A program made the translations under genes and the position numbers. Positions 1 to 8,258 of a DNA stretch of 64,000 bases are shown here, one piece after another. Below the pieces are notes generated by a model. That model searched no databases and was not told the DNA's origin. It was given only the letters and a program-made list of their open reading frames with translations. Source of the stretch: Gemmata massiliana (GTDB lineage Bacteria; Planctomycetota; Planctomycetia; Gemmatales; Gemmataceae); assembly GCF_901538265.1 (NCBI RefSeq), contig NZ_LR593886.1, forward strand, positions 3,553,737-3,617,736, written 5' to 3'. Within the stretch, counting starts at the first letter, position 1. Each line of letters opens with the position of its first letter.

Positions 1-1
1 T

Positions 2-88
2 GACGAAGACGACGAAGAAGATGAGGATGAAGGGGGCGATGAAGACGATGAAGACAAGCCTCAGCCGCCGAAGAAGGGTAAGAAGTAG
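2..88 (+). CDS. C-terminus of an unidentified acidic-tailed protein (partial)
   Basis: The window opens inside a reading frame that stays open from base 2 and stops at TAG 86-88. The 28 visible residues are almost all Asp/Glu with a few Gly, ending in a short Pro/Lys tail (KPQPPKKGKK). This is a low-complexity acidic tail with a basic end, so no family can be named. A 9-bp hairpin lies about 30 nt after the stop, consistent with this being a true gene end. Confidence 0.6.
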   Translation, partial: DEDDEEDEDEGGDEDDEDKPQPPKKGKK

Positions 89-115
89 TCCCGTTGAGAG
101 TTAGCGCTTTTCGTC

Positions 116-138
116 GCGGGACGGAATAGCCGTCCCGC
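116..138 (+). terminator. Hairpin after the acidic-tailed gene
   Basis: GCGGGACGG (116-124) and CCGTCCCGC (130-138) form a perfect 9-bp stem around a 5-nt loop AATAG. It is followed by AATCATTTC, which is only weakly T-rich, so terminator function is likely but not certain. It sits between the stop at 88 and the next gene start at 236. Confidence 0.5.
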
Positions 139-235
139 AATCATTTCTGGAAGATGTGGAATCTTCGAGTTGCGCGTGCCCTCAAAGTTTGGCCTAGAAT
201 CGTCTGGGCCGACTTGTTTCCGAGGGGCGTACCTA

Positions 236-1150
236 ATGCTTCCTTCCCTCGCTCAACCACCCTCTCGCGGACACCGCGGTTTAAACCTGCCGCCGGGACC
301 GCGCGGGGCGCTCGGCGGGCGCCTAGCGCGTTTCGTGGGCCGGAACTGGGCGCGATTAGGGTACGCCTACCACGTCGAACCGACTTGGCTCGCAGTGAAT
401 CGCGTGACGCTGCCGGTTCGCGGGCTCCCGAACGCTCTCGCCGGCACGCGGATCGCACATCTCAGCGATTTTCACTGCGGCGCACACATTCCCGCAGGGT
501 ATCTCGAAGGGGCCGTCGAGCGTACCGCCGAGGAACGGGCGGATCTGATCGCTTTGACCGGTGATTTCATTGACCGCGGCCCACACCACGCTCCGGCCGC
601 AGCGAAGCTGTTTCGGCACTTGAAAGCACCGCTCGGTGTGTTCGCTGTGTTGGGGAACCACGATTTTTCGGTTCACACTGCTCGTGGCGCCCGGCGCCAT
701 CCGGGTTTGGACCGGGTCATTTCGGACGCGCTCGGTTCCGAAGGCGTGAACGTGCTGCGGAACCGGTCCGTGCGCGTCGAACGCGACGGGGCCGGGTTGC
801 TCGTTGCGGGGGTCGACGACCTCTGGAGCGGTGAGACAGATTTGGGAGCCGCGTTCGGGGGCACGTGCGAGAATACGCCCCGTGTGCTCCTGGCGCATAA
901 TCCACACACGGTCGAGCATCTCGGTGAGCACAGGGCAGACGTGATCCTCAGCGGTCATACGCACGGCGGGCAAATCAACTGGCCCGGAGTCGGGCGCCTC
1001 TTGCTGAACAAGAACGCGCGGCGCCTGGCGGCCGGGCTGTACCCGGTTCGCGACGGGCACCTGTACGTGAACACCGGAGTGGGCTTCGGGTGGCGGTTCC
1101 GATTCGGGGTGCGGCCCGAACTCGCGGTCTTCACACTTCAGCCAGCGTAG
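236..1150 (+). CDS. Metallophosphoesterase, YkuE/LpxG-like
   Basis: A 304-aa calcineurin-type phosphoesterase. The metal-binding blocks are in canonical order: HLSDFHCG, LTGDFID, LGNHD, LLAHNP and LSGHTHGGQ. These supply the Asp, His and Asn ligands of a di-metal centre that hydrolyses phosphate mono- or diesters. The order and spacing fit the YkuE / UDP-2,3-diacylglucosamine hydrolase branch; the substrate cannot be read from sequence. The frame extends upstream to a TTG at 170, but ATG 236 has a GAGGGG-like site just before it and removes an atypical leader. The N-terminus is Pro/Gly/Arg-rich and not a clear signal peptide. The gap to the next gene is 87 nt. Confidence 0.85.
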   Translation: MLPSLAQPPSRGHRGLNLPPGPRGALGGRLARFVGRNWARLGYAYHVEPTWLAVNRVTLPVRGLPNALAGTRIAHLSDFHCGAHIPAGYLEGAVERTAEERADLIALTGDFIDRGPHHAPAAAKLFRHLKAPLGVFAVLGNHDFSVHTARGARRHPGLDRVISDALGSEGVNVLRNRSVRVERDGAGLLVAGVDDLWSGETDLGAAFGGTCENTPRVLLAHNPHTVEHLGEHRADVILSGHTHGGQINWPGVGRLLLNKNARRLAAGLYPVRDGHLYVNTGVGFGWRFRFGVRPELAVFTLQPA

Positions 1151-1237
1151 ACGGTGGCCGTGGTGTTGATTAGGGTGAGGGAGTCGGTACCGGCCGGCGC
1201 GGTGCTTCAATGATTCCTTCCTCACGCGCAGCACACT

Positions 1238-2200
1238 ATGTCAGAGCTTTCACTCGTAACCGGCGGGGCCGGGTTCATCGGTTCACACCTCGTTGAAGAA
1301 CTCGTTCGGCGCGGTTCTCCTGTGCGCGTGCTCGACGACTTCAGTACCGGCTTGCGGAGCAACATTTCTCAGCACACGAACGTCGAAGTGGTCGAGGGCA
1401 GTTTGACCGATGTGGACGCGGTCATGCGCGCGGTGCAAGGTGCCGGGGTGATCTATCACCTCGGCGCGCTCGCGTCGGTCGCGCGTAGCGTCGAATCGCC
1501 CGCGGTCACACACGCGGCATGCGCCACCGGAACGCTGAACCTGCTCGACGCGGCCCGGAAGTCGGGCATTCGGCGCGTCGTGTTCGCGGCCAGTTCCAGT
1601 GCTTACGGCGGGAACTCTTCCGCGGCTGGGCAAACGGAAGACCTGCCGATGGTGGCGAAGTCGCCCTACGCGGCGGCGAAACTCGCGGGCGAACTGTACA
1701 TGCAGGCGTTCGCACACACTTACGGCTTGGAAACCGTGCGTCTGCGGTTCTTCAACATCTTCGGCCCGCGCCAGCGCTCCGACAGCCCGTACTCGGGAGT
1801 CATCGCGCTGTTCACCGCAGCGATGGCAGCGGGACGTACCCCGAGCATCCAGGGCGATGGCACTCAATCACGCGACTTCACGTTCGTGGCGAACGCGGTG
1901 CAAGCGCTCACGCGGGCTGCGGCGGCTCCGAACGTCTCGGGCAACGTCTACAACGTGGGCACCGGGCGGAGCGTGACGCTACTGCAACTGGTTGAGGCAC
2001 TGAACCGCATCTTCAAAACGAATCTCGCTCCGACGTTTGCTTCGCCGCGAGCGGGTGACGTGAAGTTCTCGCAGGCCGACATCAGTCGCACGCGGGCCGA
2101 TTTGGGTTACGACCCGGCGGTGACCTTCGAGGATGGACTTCGAGCCACGGTGGATGCCTTTCTTGCGACCACCGGCCGGACTTCTACCGAATCTCGCTAA
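1238..2200 (+). CDS. NAD-dependent epimerase/dehydratase (UDP-glucose 4-epimerase-like)
   Basis: A 320-aa extended short-chain dehydrogenase. The N-terminal Rossmann motif TGGAGFIGSHL binds NAD. The catalytic SSSSAYGG serine block and a YAAAK (Tyr-x3-Lys) motif follow, and FFNIFGPRQ is the usual sugar-nucleotide-binding stretch. The family epimerises or dehydrates UDP/dTDP-hexoses in the cytoplasm for surface polysaccharides. Length and motifs fit a complete GalE-type enzyme, but related decarboxylases and 4,6-dehydratases look alike at this level. ATG 1238 is directly before the Rossmann strand. A strong stem-loop closes the gene. Confidence 0.85.
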   Translation: MSELSLVTGGAGFIGSHLVEELVRRGSPVRVLDDFSTGLRSNISQHTNVEVVEGSLTDVDAVMRAVQGAGVIYHLGALASVARSVESPAVTHAACATGTLNLLDAARKSGIRRVVFAASSSAYGGNSSAAGQTEDLPMVAKSPYAAAKLAGELYMQAFAHTYGLETVRLRFFNIFGPRQRSDSPYSGVIALFTAAMAAGRTPSIQGDGTQSRDFTFVANAVQALTRAAAAPNVSGNVYNVGTGRSVTLLQLVEALNRIFKTNLAPTFASPRAGDVKFSQADISRTRADLGYDPAVTFEDGLRATVDAFLATTGRTSTESR

Positions 2201-2214
2201 CTGAGGAACGGCGC

Positions 2215-2249
2215 ACGAGCAGCGCGGGCCAATGACCCGCGCTGCTCGT
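2215..2249. terminator. Bidirectional terminator between convergent genes
   Basis: A perfect 14-bp stem pairs 2215-2228 with 2236-2249 around loop CCAATGA and is followed by TTTC. It lies between the epimerase (ending 2200, plus) and the EF-hand gene (ending 2265, minus), so it probably serves both strands. The T-tract is short. Confidence 0.75.
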
Positions 2250-2264
2250 TTCGGAATGGCTCGG

Positions 2265-4148
2265 TCATTTCTCCAACGGCTTCAAGTACGACTTGGCGTT
2301 CGGTTGTGGTGCGTTGGGCTTATCCTTTTCGCTGGGTTCTCGCATCTTCTTGTCGAAGGCTTCTGCCTCGGCCAAACTGATGAGATCGTCGTGATCGGCG
2401 TCGATCGCGTCGAACTCTTCCTTGGTGCCCACGTACTCTGTTCGAGACACGTCACCGTCGCCGTTGCGGTCCATCTTGCGGAACCACAGTGGCCCCTTTG
2501 TGGGGATGACCACCTGGTTCTGGTTGACGTTGAACACCTGGGACGCCTGTTGAACATAAACCCGGTCGAAGGTACGCGCGAGCCGCAGCGCGACCGAGGG
2601 CTGAATGATGTTCTTGGTGAGCACTTCGGCCCCCGGTTCTTCCAGCACAACGAGTCGCGTCCAGGCCGTGCGCAGCTCGCGCACGCTCAGGCGCCCGTCG
2701 CGGTTCTCGTCGAGCAGTTGGAACAGTGTGGGCGTTTGTATCGTCGGCGTCAGGCTCAGGCTGAGGTTGCGGAAGCTGTCCTGAAGGTCGAAGTACGCAT
2801 CGAACTCTTCTTTGGTCATCTTCCCGTCACCGTTGCGGTCGGCGGCGTCGAAGAGAACGCGGACGAACTGGAACTGAACCGCGTTCGGGCCGGTCAGATC
2901 CTTGTCTTCAACATACTTTTTTGTGCCCGCGGCTTGCGTGAAGAGGTAGGCGTACTGCTGTTTCAGCGTGCCCTGTGAATACTGGGCGACGGGTGCGAAG
3001 GCCCAGAAGTCGATCGGCTGTTTGCCGACGTGGAGCACGATGCGCCCGTTTTCCACTTGCTTCATGACGAATCCGTGAGCCGCTGCCTCCTTTTCGTTGA
3101 CCAGCTTCGCAACGCAATCGACGGCCCGCGGTGCCAGCGAGAGGGTGATGGCGAGGTCCGGTTCGCCGGTCCGCCACACGTCCAGTTCTTCACCGTCGAG
3201 GGAGCCGTTCCCGTCCTTGTCCAGCGTCCGGAACGTCAGATCGTCGAAGCCGACTTCGGCCTGTGTCAACTCAAAGTCGCCGTTCTTGTCGTAGCGCTTG
3301 ATGCCCTGCTGTGTGATTGCCCCCGGACCCCGCCCGGCACGGTACACGACGACCTTTTGCGACCTCGCGCCGGTCGGGTCCCCGCCGTTGGGTGGTTGCG
3401 CGACTTGTCCCCGGAACCCGCCGAAGTTCGGGTCGAACAGTTCCGGCGAGAGTTCCTGCATGCTCAGGCACTCGTCCTCATCCGAGTCGCGGGTGGCGAG
3501 CAGTTTCTCGACGGCCTTGACCTCATCCTTCGTCAGTTTCCCGTCGCCGTTGGCGTCGAGCATTTTGAAGATGGCTTCGGTCACTGACACGTTCTGGGCG
3601 TTGTCCGGTTGAACCGGTTGCTCGCGCAGGAGTTGCTCGGCGGTGCGCTTGTAGTACGCGACGAACTCGTCGAACGAAACCTTGCCGTCTCCGTCTTTAT
3701 CAAGGGTACCGAGAGTGGGGGCGCCGGTCGCGCCCGGCTGGTAGAAACCGTTCGCGAGTAACTGCACCATTCCCTGATCGGAGAAAACGAACCGCGTTTC
3801 CTTTTCGTTGAGGAACCCGTCGCCGTCGCGGTCGCAAAAATCGAACGCCTTCTGCAACCGGTCGAGCCACAGTTCGCTCATCAGCTTGCCCTCTTGGAAG
3901 ATGGACACGCGGACGCGAACCGGGCGCTGGTTGGTGAACGTCAACACCTCGAAGGTATCGCTCACCGCCGTCGTTTTAGGCGCTTTTCCCCGTGGAGCGG
4001 GGGCGAGCGCCGGTGCGTCTGGCTTCAACGCACCAACTTGGGACGCCTTCCCCCGCGGGGCGGGGGCGAGGGTGGGGGCGTCCGGCACGGCGAGAACCGA
4101 GCCGGTTAGCCCCGCGACCGCCACAGCGGACAGGAGGAGGCGCTTCAC
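2265..4148 (-). CDS. Secreted ten-EF-hand calcium-binding protein
   Basis: A 627-aa protein starting at GTG 4148, whose start overlaps the upstream DUF1501 stop (GTGA), indicating translational coupling. It has a signal peptide (MKRLLLSAVAVAGLTGSVLA). Residues 23-35 and 44-56 are two copies of DAP(T/A)LAPAPRGKA, encoded by a palindromic DNA repeat. About ten EF-hand-like loops follow, e.g. DRDGDGFLNEKE, DKDGDGKVSFDE, DANGDGKLTKDE, DKNGDFELTQAE, DKDGNGSLDGEE, DRNGDGKMTKEE, DENRDGRLSVRE and DRNGDGDVSRTE; a few are degenerate (DSDEDECLS, DADHDDLIS). Calcium binding outside the cytoplasm is expected. The partner process is unknown, but the operon with DUF1501 and DUF1549/1553 recurs in planctomycetes. 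Confidence 0.85.
   Translation of the reverse strand: MKRLLLSAVAVAGLTGSVLAVPDAPTLAPAPRGKASQVGALKPDAPALAPAPRGKAPKTTAVSDTFEVLTFTNQRPVRVRVSIFQEGKLMSELWLDRLQKAFDFCDRDGDGFLNEKETRFVFSDQGMVQLLANGFYQPGATGAPTLGTLDKDGDGKVSFDEFVAYYKRTAEQLLREQPVQPDNAQNVSVTEAIFKMLDANGDGKLTKDEVKAVEKLLATRDSDEDECLSMQELSPELFDPNFGGFRGQVAQPPNGGDPTGARSQKVVVYRAGRGPGAITQQGIKRYDKNGDFELTQAEVGFDDLTFRTLDKDGNGSLDGEELDVWRTGEPDLAITLSLAPRAVDCVAKLVNEKEAAAHGFVMKQVENGRIVLHVGKQPIDFWAFAPVAQYSQGTLKQQYAYLFTQAAGTKKYVEDKDLTGPNAVQFQFVRVLFDAADRNGDGKMTKEEFDAYFDLQDSFRNLSLSLTPTIQTPTLFQLLDENRDGRLSVRELRTAWTRLVVLEEPGAEVLTKNIIQPSVALRLARTFDRVYVQQASQVFNVNQNQVVIPTKGPLWFRKMDRNGDGDVSRTEYVGTKEEFDAIDADHDDLISLAEAEAFDKKMREPSEKDKPNAPQPNAKSYLKPLEK
3979..4085. repeat. 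Two copies of a REP-like palindromic repeat inside a coding region
   Basis: The blocks at 3979-4022 and 4042-4085 align over 44 bp, exactly 63 bp (21 codons) apart. Each has a GC-rich self-complementary core, with CCCC..GGGG arms around CGTGGAG or CGCGG. In the gene's own frame they encode PAPRGK. In another frame they read TPSPAGRGRGWG, a signature often seen as spurious protein where REP-like intergenic palindromes occur. The 63-bp spacing keeps the frame. Confidence 0.65.
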
Positions 4149-5461
4149 GCGAGCACCTCCGTGACGGGCTTGGCGCCCTTGTCGACGATCCGGATCGGGC
4201 GCCCGACGTTCGACATGTTCTGCTTCTCGAAGTCGATGCCCAGAGCCGAGCAGACCGTCGCGAGGAAGTCCACCGCGGGGGTGACGCGCTCTTCGACCGT
4301 GGTGCCGTCCTTACTCGTCTTGCCAACGGCCTGGCCGCCCTTGACGCCGCCGCCCGCGATGACCGTGCTCCAGGCGTTCGGGTAGTGGTCGCGGCCCTTG
4401 CCCTGATTGATCTTCGGCGTGCGCCCGAACTCACCGGCCCACACGATGGTGGTGGTTTCGAGCAGCCCGCGGTCCTTGAGATCGTCCATCAGCGCGGCCC
4501 AGGCCGCATCGAGCGTGCCGGACAAGCCCTTCACGAGATCGAAATTCTGGCCGTGTGTGTCCCAGTTACCGAGCGTGACCTCGATGAACGGCACGCCTTT
4601 TTCGACCAACCGACGGGCCAACAGGCACCCCTGGCCGAACAGGTTTCGACCGTACTTGTCGCGCGTCGCGTTCTTCTCTTGCGTCAGGTCGAACACCTTA
4701 CCGCCTTCGGACTGCATAAGGCGGATGGCCCGGTCGTAGGCGGCGGCGTGGCTCTTGGCCATCGAACCGGGCCGCGTGGTGGCGAACTCTTCTTGCATGT
4801 CGCGGAGCATGTCGAGCCGGGCCGCGCTCGTGGGTTCATCAATGTTTTTCGGGCGGTCCAGGTCGGCGACCTTCAGGATTTGGTCGATGTTCCCGCCCTG
4901 ACCGTTGTTGAACTGGCCGTCGCCGACGATGAGCGGCGCGTGAACCGGCCCGAGGAAGCCGGGACCGAAGGCGTCCATCGCGAAGAACCGCTGCGGCGCG
5001 ATGCTGATGAAATTCGGCAGTTCGGACTTTGGGTCGCCGAGTTCCTTCGAGACCAGCGAGCCGATGCTGGGGTACTGGATGCCCGCGAAGCCGGGCAATT
5101 GGCCCGTGCGGAGCAAGTACGTACCGCGGGCGTGGTCGCCTTCTTTCGTGGACATCCCGCGGAGGACGGCGAGGTTCTTCCCGTGCTTCGCGAGCTTCGG
5201 CAGGTGCTCGCTGATCTTCAGTGCCGGTGCCGCTTCGATCTCCTTGTACGGCCCGCCGTTCTCGTGACCCGGCTTCAAGTCCCAGAGGTCGATCGTGCTC
5301 GGCCCGCCGTTCATCCACAACAGAATGCACGAGCGCTTCGGCTTGGTGTTCTTTTCCTCAGCTGCCCGCGCGAGTTGGCCCATCCACCCGGACATGGATA
5401 CTGCGGTGCTCACCGCACCGACGCGGAGCAGATGACGACGGTCGAGGTTCATCTGGGACAT
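4145..5461 (-). CDS. DUF1501 protein, Tat-exported
   Basis: A 438-aa DUF1501 protein, a family related in fold to sulfatases/alkaline phosphatases and greatly expanded in planctomycetes. The N-terminus MNLDRRHLLRVGAVSTA is a twin-arginine signal, so periplasmic export is expected. Family blocks visible are LWMNGGPSTIDLWDLKPG, FISIAPQRF, VTLGNWDTHGQN, WAGEFGRTPK, and a GRDHYP...GGGVKGGQ stretch near the C-terminus. The biochemical reaction is unproven for the family. It lies 85 nt after the DUF1549/1553 gene and overlaps the EF-hand gene by 4 nt, so the three form an operon. Confidence 0.9.
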   Translation of the reverse strand: MSQMNLDRRHLLRVGAVSTAVSMSGWMGQLARAAEEKNTKPKRSCILLWMNGGPSTIDLWDLKPGHENGGPYKEIEAAPALKISEHLPKLAKHGKNLAVLRGMSTKEGDHARGTYLLRTGQLPGFAGIQYPSIGSLVSKELGDPKSELPNFISIAPQRFFAMDAFGPGFLGPVHAPLIVGDGQFNNGQGGNIDQILKVADLDRPKNIDEPTSAARLDMLRDMQEEFATTRPGSMAKSHAAAYDRAIRLMQSEGGKVFDLTQEKNATRDKYGRNLFGQGCLLARRLVEKGVPFIEVTLGNWDTHGQNFDLVKGLSGTLDAAWAALMDDLKDRGLLETTTIVWAGEFGRTPKINQGKGRDHYPNAWSTVIAGGGVKGGQAVGKTSKDGTTVEERVTPAVDFLATVCSALGIDFEKQNMSNVGRPIRIVDKGAKPVTEVLA

Positions 5462-5512
5462 GGGTCGGCTCCTCGGAAGTGGATCAGGTATTTGGCACTT
5501 GGTATTTCATTC

Positions 5513-5540
5513 AGCGCCGCGCCCATGTGGGCACGGCGCT
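5513..5540. other. Intra-operon hairpin between the DUF1549/1553 and DUF1501 genes
   Basis: AGCGCCG (5513-5519) pairs with CGGCGCT (5534-5540). Inside it GCCCA pairs with TGGGC around a 2-nt loop, with one C/A mismatch between the two stems. It fills the short gap between the two genes and has no T-tract on either strand, so an mRNA stability or processing hairpin is more likely than a full terminator. Confidence 0.5.
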
Positions 5541-5546
5541 AAGAGA

Positions 5547-7190
5547 TCAATGGTTGAAAAGAAATTCGGAGCTGTTGAGCAGAACCCAGAACACGTCGGC
5601 GAGAGCTTGTTTCTTGTCGTTCTTCGCGCCGCCGCGGTCCACGTAGCTAGCGTATTTCTCTAATTCTTCCGGCGTCGGGTTGCGGGCGAACGCGGTCAGG
5701 AACAGGTTGCTCACGCGCTGGTTCGTGTCCCAGCCCGGCATGTCCACGATCGCGGCGAGTAACTCGCTCCGGGCGAGATCGGTCTGGTCGCCGATGAACC
5801 GACCGTTCATCAGCATCAGTGCTTGAAGGATCGTGGTGTTGGTTTCCGTCGCCCGCTCGGTGTTGGCGAACTGGGCGAGGAACTGGCTGCGCGGGTTGTT
5901 GGGCTGCACGAACCCGAAGTTCTGCTGGTTCCGCATGAAGGCCGGTTCGCGGAAGCCGGTCGCGGACACGAGCGTGTCGAACAGTTGCGACGGCGTGAGC
6001 CCTTTCAGATTCATCTTGGCGAATCGGCGCGGGTCGGCCTGGCCCGGGTGCGTCATCTTGCTCGACAGTTGGTAGGCCTTTGTGCGGGTGATGGCCCGGA
6101 TCAGGAGTTGGTTGTCGAACCCGTTTTCGGCGAACGCCGCGCCGAGATCCTTGAGCAGTTCCGGGTGGCTCGCGGGGTTGTTTTCGCCCGGTTCATCAAC
6201 CGGGTCCACGATGCCGATCCCGAAGAAGTGCGCCCACACCCGGTTCGCCATGTTTTTCGCGAAGAACGGATTCTTCGTGCTAACAAGCCAGTTCGCTAGT
6301 TCCTGGCGCGGGGACTTTTCCAGCGACCACTGGGGACTGGTACCGTCGAAGAAGGTCGCGGTGACCTTGCGGTCCGTGCCCATGACGCCGATCCGGTTGC
6401 GATCGGCTTGCGGTTGAAGCGGCCCAATGAACCCGGGGCGCTGGCCGGTGAGCGGGTTCATTTCCGCGAAGAATGCGGCGAACTGCCAGAACTGGTCGCG
6501 GGTATACGGTGCGAACGGGTGGTCGTGGCACTGGGCGCATTCGAGCTTCATCCCGAGGAACAGCCGGCTCACGGCGGAGCCGACGTTTTCGGGCTTGCCC
6601 TCGTTCGCGGAATAGAACCCCACGATGTTGTTCGCGTCCTGGTCGTTGCCCGTGGCCTGCACGAAGCGGAAGTCCGGGTTCTGTGCGTTAACTGTCAGCC
6701 CGACGGTCATGATCCGCTTCACGACCTGATCGACGGGCGTGTTCTCGCGGTACTGCTTCCGGAGCCACGTCTCGAACTGGATGCCGAACTGCGTGAGCTG
6801 GAAGTTGGTCGCGGCTTGTGGGAGCCACTGTGCCCGCGCGACGGACGCGAAGTGGCTCGCGTGGCCCGGCATGCGGAGCAGGTGGTCAACGAGCCTTTGG
6901 CGCTTGTCCGGCGCCGTGCTCTCGATGAACTCGCGCGCCTCGGACGCCTTCGGCGCGCGCCCGACGACATCGAGGTACACGCGGCGCACGAACTCGGCGT
7001 CGTCGGTCTGTTCGGCGGGGATCAGCCCGCGGGCCTCCCAGTCTTTGGCGAGGTGCCGGTCGATCATGGCGGCCAGAACGTCGGCCGGGTCTTTCACCAA
7101 CTTCGGTGTGGGCGCGACTTCGGCACCGTAACTGAAAGTCGGGAAAACGAGTGCGGCGAGGGCCGCCGCGACTCGAAGGCGCGCAGGCAT
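5547..7190 (-). CDS. DUF1549/DUF1553 protein (short form without heme domain)
   Basis: A 547-aa secreted protein. ATG 7190 is chosen because AGGACA lies just upstream and a signal peptide (MPARLRVAAALAALVFPTFSYGA) follows; the open frame reaches a TTG at 7226. The N-terminal half is DUF1549 (DDAEFVRRVYLDVVGRAP; the CAQCHDHP block with its Cys-x2-Cys-His). The C-terminal half is DUF1553 (LANWLVSTKNPFFAKNMANR, VWAHFFG, and a C-terminal LLNSSEFLFNH). It lacks the N-terminal PSCyt1 cytochrome domain seen in the longer homologue at 51.3-53.8 kb. It heads the operon with DUF1501 and the EF-hand protein; its role is unknown beyond this recurrent pairing. Confidence 0.9.
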   Translation of the reverse strand: MPARLRVAAALAALVFPTFSYGAEVAPTPKLVKDPADVLAAMIDRHLAKDWEARGLIPAEQTDDAEFVRRVYLDVVGRAPKASEAREFIESTAPDKRQRLVDHLLRMPGHASHFASVARAQWLPQAATNFQLTQFGIQFETWLRKQYRENTPVDQVVKRIMTVGLTVNAQNPDFRFVQATGNDQDANNIVGFYSANEGKPENVGSAVSRLFLGMKLECAQCHDHPFAPYTRDQFWQFAAFFAEMNPLTGQRPGFIGPLQPQADRNRIGVMGTDRKVTATFFDGTSPQWSLEKSPRQELANWLVSTKNPFFAKNMANRVWAHFFGIGIVDPVDEPGENNPASHPELLKDLGAAFAENGFDNQLLIRAITRTKAYQLSSKMTHPGQADPRRFAKMNLKGLTPSQLFDTLVSATGFREPAFMRNQQNFGFVQPNNPRSQFLAQFANTERATETNTTILQALMLMNGRFIGDQTDLARSELLAAIVDMPGWDTNQRVSNLFLTAFARNPTPEELEKYASYVDRGGAKNDKKQALADVFWVLLNSSEFLFNH

Positions 7191-7284
7191 GTTGTCCTCA
7201 CTTCTGCGAGACAAACGCTCTAGCAATCTGGAGAGGAAGACGGTCGGTTTCTCCGAAACTAACCCCGTTTTCGCGTGTTACAAA

Positions 7285-7719
7285 TCACTTCTTGACACGC
7301 TTCAGAACGAACTTGGCGGTCTGAGACTCTTTCTCCGTGGCCGCGTCGAAGTTCGCCGGGCGCCGACTGCCCTCGCCCAGATAGACGACGACCGTGAGCG
7401 CATCTTTCTCGACTTTGAAAATGGCTTCGTTGGTCACCCCGGATTCGGGCTTCCGGAGCATCTTGAAATCGACGATCTTGGGAGAGGTGGAGGGATCGAG
7501 GGCAGTGATTTCGCCGTCGCCGAGCTTACCGAACGTGAACTTCGTGCCGGTCACGGTGACCGCGATCCGCTCGTCTTCGGACAGGTCACGCTCGATACCG
7601 TTGGCGGCGGTGGACACGAGAACCCAGTCGCCTTCGAGCGCTTTCAGTTCCTTCCGCGCGGCCTCGTTCAGATCGGCCGCGGGCGCGAACAGCGACGCAA
7701 CTAGCACTGCGCTGAACAT
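7285..7719 (-). CDS. Small secreted TIGR03067-like protein
   Basis: A 144-aa protein from ATG 7719, preceded by GAGGAA at good spacing; the open frame continues upstream without support. A short signal-like start (MFSAVLVASLFAPAADL) is followed by LKALEGDWVLVSTAANGIE, typical of the planctomycete TIGR03067 family (lipocalin-like beta-barrel). It ends in KFVLKRVKK. Function in the family is unknown. It lies 94 nt upstream of the DUF1549/1553 start on the same strand and could be the first gene of that operon. Confidence 0.7.
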   Translation of the reverse strand: MFSAVLVASLFAPAADLNEAARKELKALEGDWVLVSTAANGIERDLSEDERIAVTVTGTKFTFGKLGDGEITALDPSTSPKIVDFKMLRKPESGVTNEAIFKVEKDALTVVVYLGEGSRRPANFDAATEKESQTAKFVLKRVKK

Positions 7720-8258
7720 GATGTTCCTCGCGGCTTCGTTTTGAGTTGAACCAAGTCTACCCTGGTGGACAGACCGAAACAATAACACAACCGTAACAAC
7801 CGCCCGCCTCGACACGCGACCCCGTTCGACCCACGCGCTGGGCCGGCTAACAATTGCTAACACTTCGGGCCACTGATCAATCTCCCGGGCTAGAACGCCG
7901 CACGAAGTGCTGTCATTTCAAGAAATTGAGCGCGATTGCCTCGTCTTCGTTGTCGCACGCGACGGCTAACATTGACTAATATTTTCGTGCGTTCGACCCG
8001 GAATCGGGTTGTTGCCGAATCGCTCGCCCCAAGTGCCTCTCGTGAAATTGTACACTAGTGAACAAATACTTCAAGCGATTTCGCCGATTCGGATAGATTT
8101 GCAGTCGAGAACCTCGTTACTTCTCCCCGGTGATCTGTCGGACGGTCCTACACAGAACAAAAGTAAAACGGCGCATTGATTCAGACGTTGGTCGTGAAAT
8201 GGTTTGGTTCCTGTGATTACACAATCGGTCGAATGCGTGCTGAGGCGGGCGTGATCGA
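7720..8258. other. Intergenic region with a pair of direct repeats
   Basis: No convincing gene is visible in this 539-bp stretch, which is clearly more AT-rich than its surroundings. Two related 18-mers, GGCTAACAATTGCTAACA (7845-7862) and GGCTAACATTGACTAATA (7964-7981), match at 14 of 18 positions and lie upstream of the minus-strand gene starting at 7719. They could be regulator sites, but two copies are weak evidence. Confidence 0.35.

Noticed and set aside
3992..5542. Long open frame (516 codons) on the plus strand
   Set aside because: It lies opposite the DUF1501 gene, whose motifs and Tat signal are clear. The frame is rich in Arg/Ala/Val/Glu, as expected for a high-GC antisense shadow.
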